From Paracentrotus lividus (lineage: Eukaryota; Echinodermata; Echinoidea; Camarodonta; Echinidae): a stretch of 64,000 bases of DNA. The notes under the pieces were generated by a model that had not been told where the DNA came from, ran no database searches, and saw only the letters and a list, made by a program, of their open reading frames with translations. Made by a program: the position numbers and the translations under genes. The stretch spans positions 8,531,562 to 8,595,561 of the forward strand of contig CALNVZ010002100.1 of the NCBI GenBank assembly GCA_940671915.1. The letters run 5' to 3'. Positions 62,860-64,000 of the stretch are shown here, piece by piece (positions within the stretch are counted from its first letter, which is position 1; each line of letters starts with the position of its first letter).

Positions 62860-63475
62860 ATAATCATCATCATCATTAGTACTACCATAAGCATAATCAT
62901 CATTATGATCAGTGGTGGATCCACGATTTCATGGAAGGTGGGGGGGGGGACGACAAAATTGGAATTTCATATTTTGGTACACCAAGTTTTTTTCCCGTCA
63001 CACCGGGCGAGGACAAATTTGCTTCACGTCACGCTTTGGCCGTCAAGGAGGTCATCATATATCGGCCAGAGTAGATAGAGTTGAGTGGGTCGGTCATCCA
63101 TCCAGAATTTTTTCAATTTTTTTATTTTTCATTTTTTTTGAAGGGGGGGGGGGATCCACGCCGGATCATCATCATCATCATCATCATCATCAACATTGGC
63201 TTTAAGCATTATTATTTCATTATCAATTTTGTTCAAAGATTCACATTACTACCACCACCATCATCATCAGTGGCTATTAGCATCATTATCATCATTATCA
63301 TTTTCACTTGGCAGTTTCAACACCATTATCATCATCATCATCCTCAGCATCATCAACATCATTAAGAAGTTAATTATCATAAAAATATTTAACTTTATCA
63401 TCAAACACCATTATCATCATCATCACTACCACCGCCACCAAAATCAATACCATGATCACTACTGTCATATTTATT
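62860..63475. repeat. (ATC)n microsatellite region
   Basis: A clean ATC run lies at about 63165-63191, with looser CAT/CAC-rich sequence on both sides (62863-62909 and 63245-63475). Overlapping His-rich and Ile-rich open frames of 94-112 codons are translations of this repeat. Confidence 0.9.
62910..63164. mobile_element. hAT-like MITE in CAT-rich sequence
   Basis: The left end is CAGTGGTGGATCC (62910); the right end, on the other strand, is CCGGCGTGGATCC. G runs lie next to both ends (62940-62949, 63143-63153). The flanks are ATCATTATGAT and ATCATCATCAT, so the target duplication is hidden in simple repeat. It belongs to the same terminus family as the copy at 51079-51216. Confidence 0.65.
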
Positions 63476-64000
63476 TAGTCAATCAAACGATCAACTACAC
63501 ACAATACCCAACATACCCAACAAGTCCCTGCTAACACTTCTCTACATATTCATGTTCACCACCATCACACCTGACATTATTACCTGAACAACAGTCCATA
63601 GAACAATACAAGATCTGTTATTAGACTTTTAATGTTTTGTATTTATTAAAATAAGAATCACTTCATTATCAAACATATAAAATACCATCCATTAAAGTAC
63701 ATACCATTCCATTGGGTCCACACATACTTTTCTCTCAAAATGGCCACCAAACTTGCACATTTGGATCTCCATTCAATTACTTTTCAATACCAATTATTAA
63801 TGAAATAATCATAAATAGTCATCTGACTGTCTACAAATAAATTTTCATCCATGTTCCTAAAAAAGCTTGTATCGTTTATTTCCCCTTTTAAATCTAAATA
63901 GGTGCATAGATTGTATGATTGCTTTCTCTAATAGATATCATGACAGCAAGAGAAATGCAACTATTCTTACAAATGGAATGTTGGCAAGTAAACCAAATAC
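63476..64000. other. AT-rich end of the window, no gene seen
   Basis: No exon, RNA gene or further repeat could be supported. Confidence 0.45.

Noticed and set aside
63081..63534. His-rich and Ile-rich frames that could be read as metal-binding peptides
   Set aside because: They come from the ATC/CAT microsatellite.

Overview
The window looks like a nuclear genomic contig from a marine invertebrate, most probably an echinoid (sea urchin). It is AT-rich, has two N gaps, carries many short microsatellites, is rich in TACATGTA-like words, and is dense in short non-autonomous DNA transposons and old LINE copies. It has no bacterial-style gene packing and no operons. The echinoid assignment is inference from overall texture and repeat style. 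No host gene in the window proves it.

No host protein-coding gene can be supported with confidence. Six short open frames or exon-like segments are listed as weak candidates, at 1824-2165(-), 7656-7725(+), 22448-22611(-), 23400-23524(+), 41565-41906(-) and 51426-51734(+). Stop-free runs of about 110 codons are expected a few times by chance at this base composition. The window is therefore best read as intergenic or long-intron sequence, and its readable content is repeats.

Layout. 0.9-1.5 kb: foldback element with TTAA target duplication. 2.2-2.4 kb: 16-bp CGTCTAA tandem repeat. 3.5-4.7 kb: inverted-terminus transposon carrying a 50-bp minisatellite. 14.0-15.6 kb: element with five copies of a ~200-bp repeat built around a GC-rich hairpin. 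26.0-27.0 kb: inverted-repeat element with two divergent tRNA-like heads, one of them split by a Tc1/mariner-type MITE. 27.8-28.4 kb: decayed LINE reverse transcriptase. 30.0-30.5 kb: second TTAA element. 33.1-34.1 kb: 1.06-kb TA-flanked foldback with an internal duplication in each arm, followed by a possible Ty3/gypsy integrase relic. 42.0 and 43.5 kb: two small MITEs. 46.1-51.3 kb: 46-bp satellite array interrupted by a LINE 3' end, an N gap with a noisy inverted copy, a 914-bp transposon and a 138-bp hAT-like MITE. 53.2-56.7 kb: mariner-like foldback split by an L2/CR1-type LINE that is itself split by a MULE-like element. 57.8-58.1 kb: tRNA-derived SINE. 61.2-62.7 kb: 1.5-kb element with a long hairpin. 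62.9-63.5 kb: another hAT-like MITE inside CAT-rich sequence.

The most informative structures are the nested insertions, because their target duplications give relative ages. The others are the satellite array with higher-order periodicity and the probable palindromic assembly artefact at the 47.16-kb gap.
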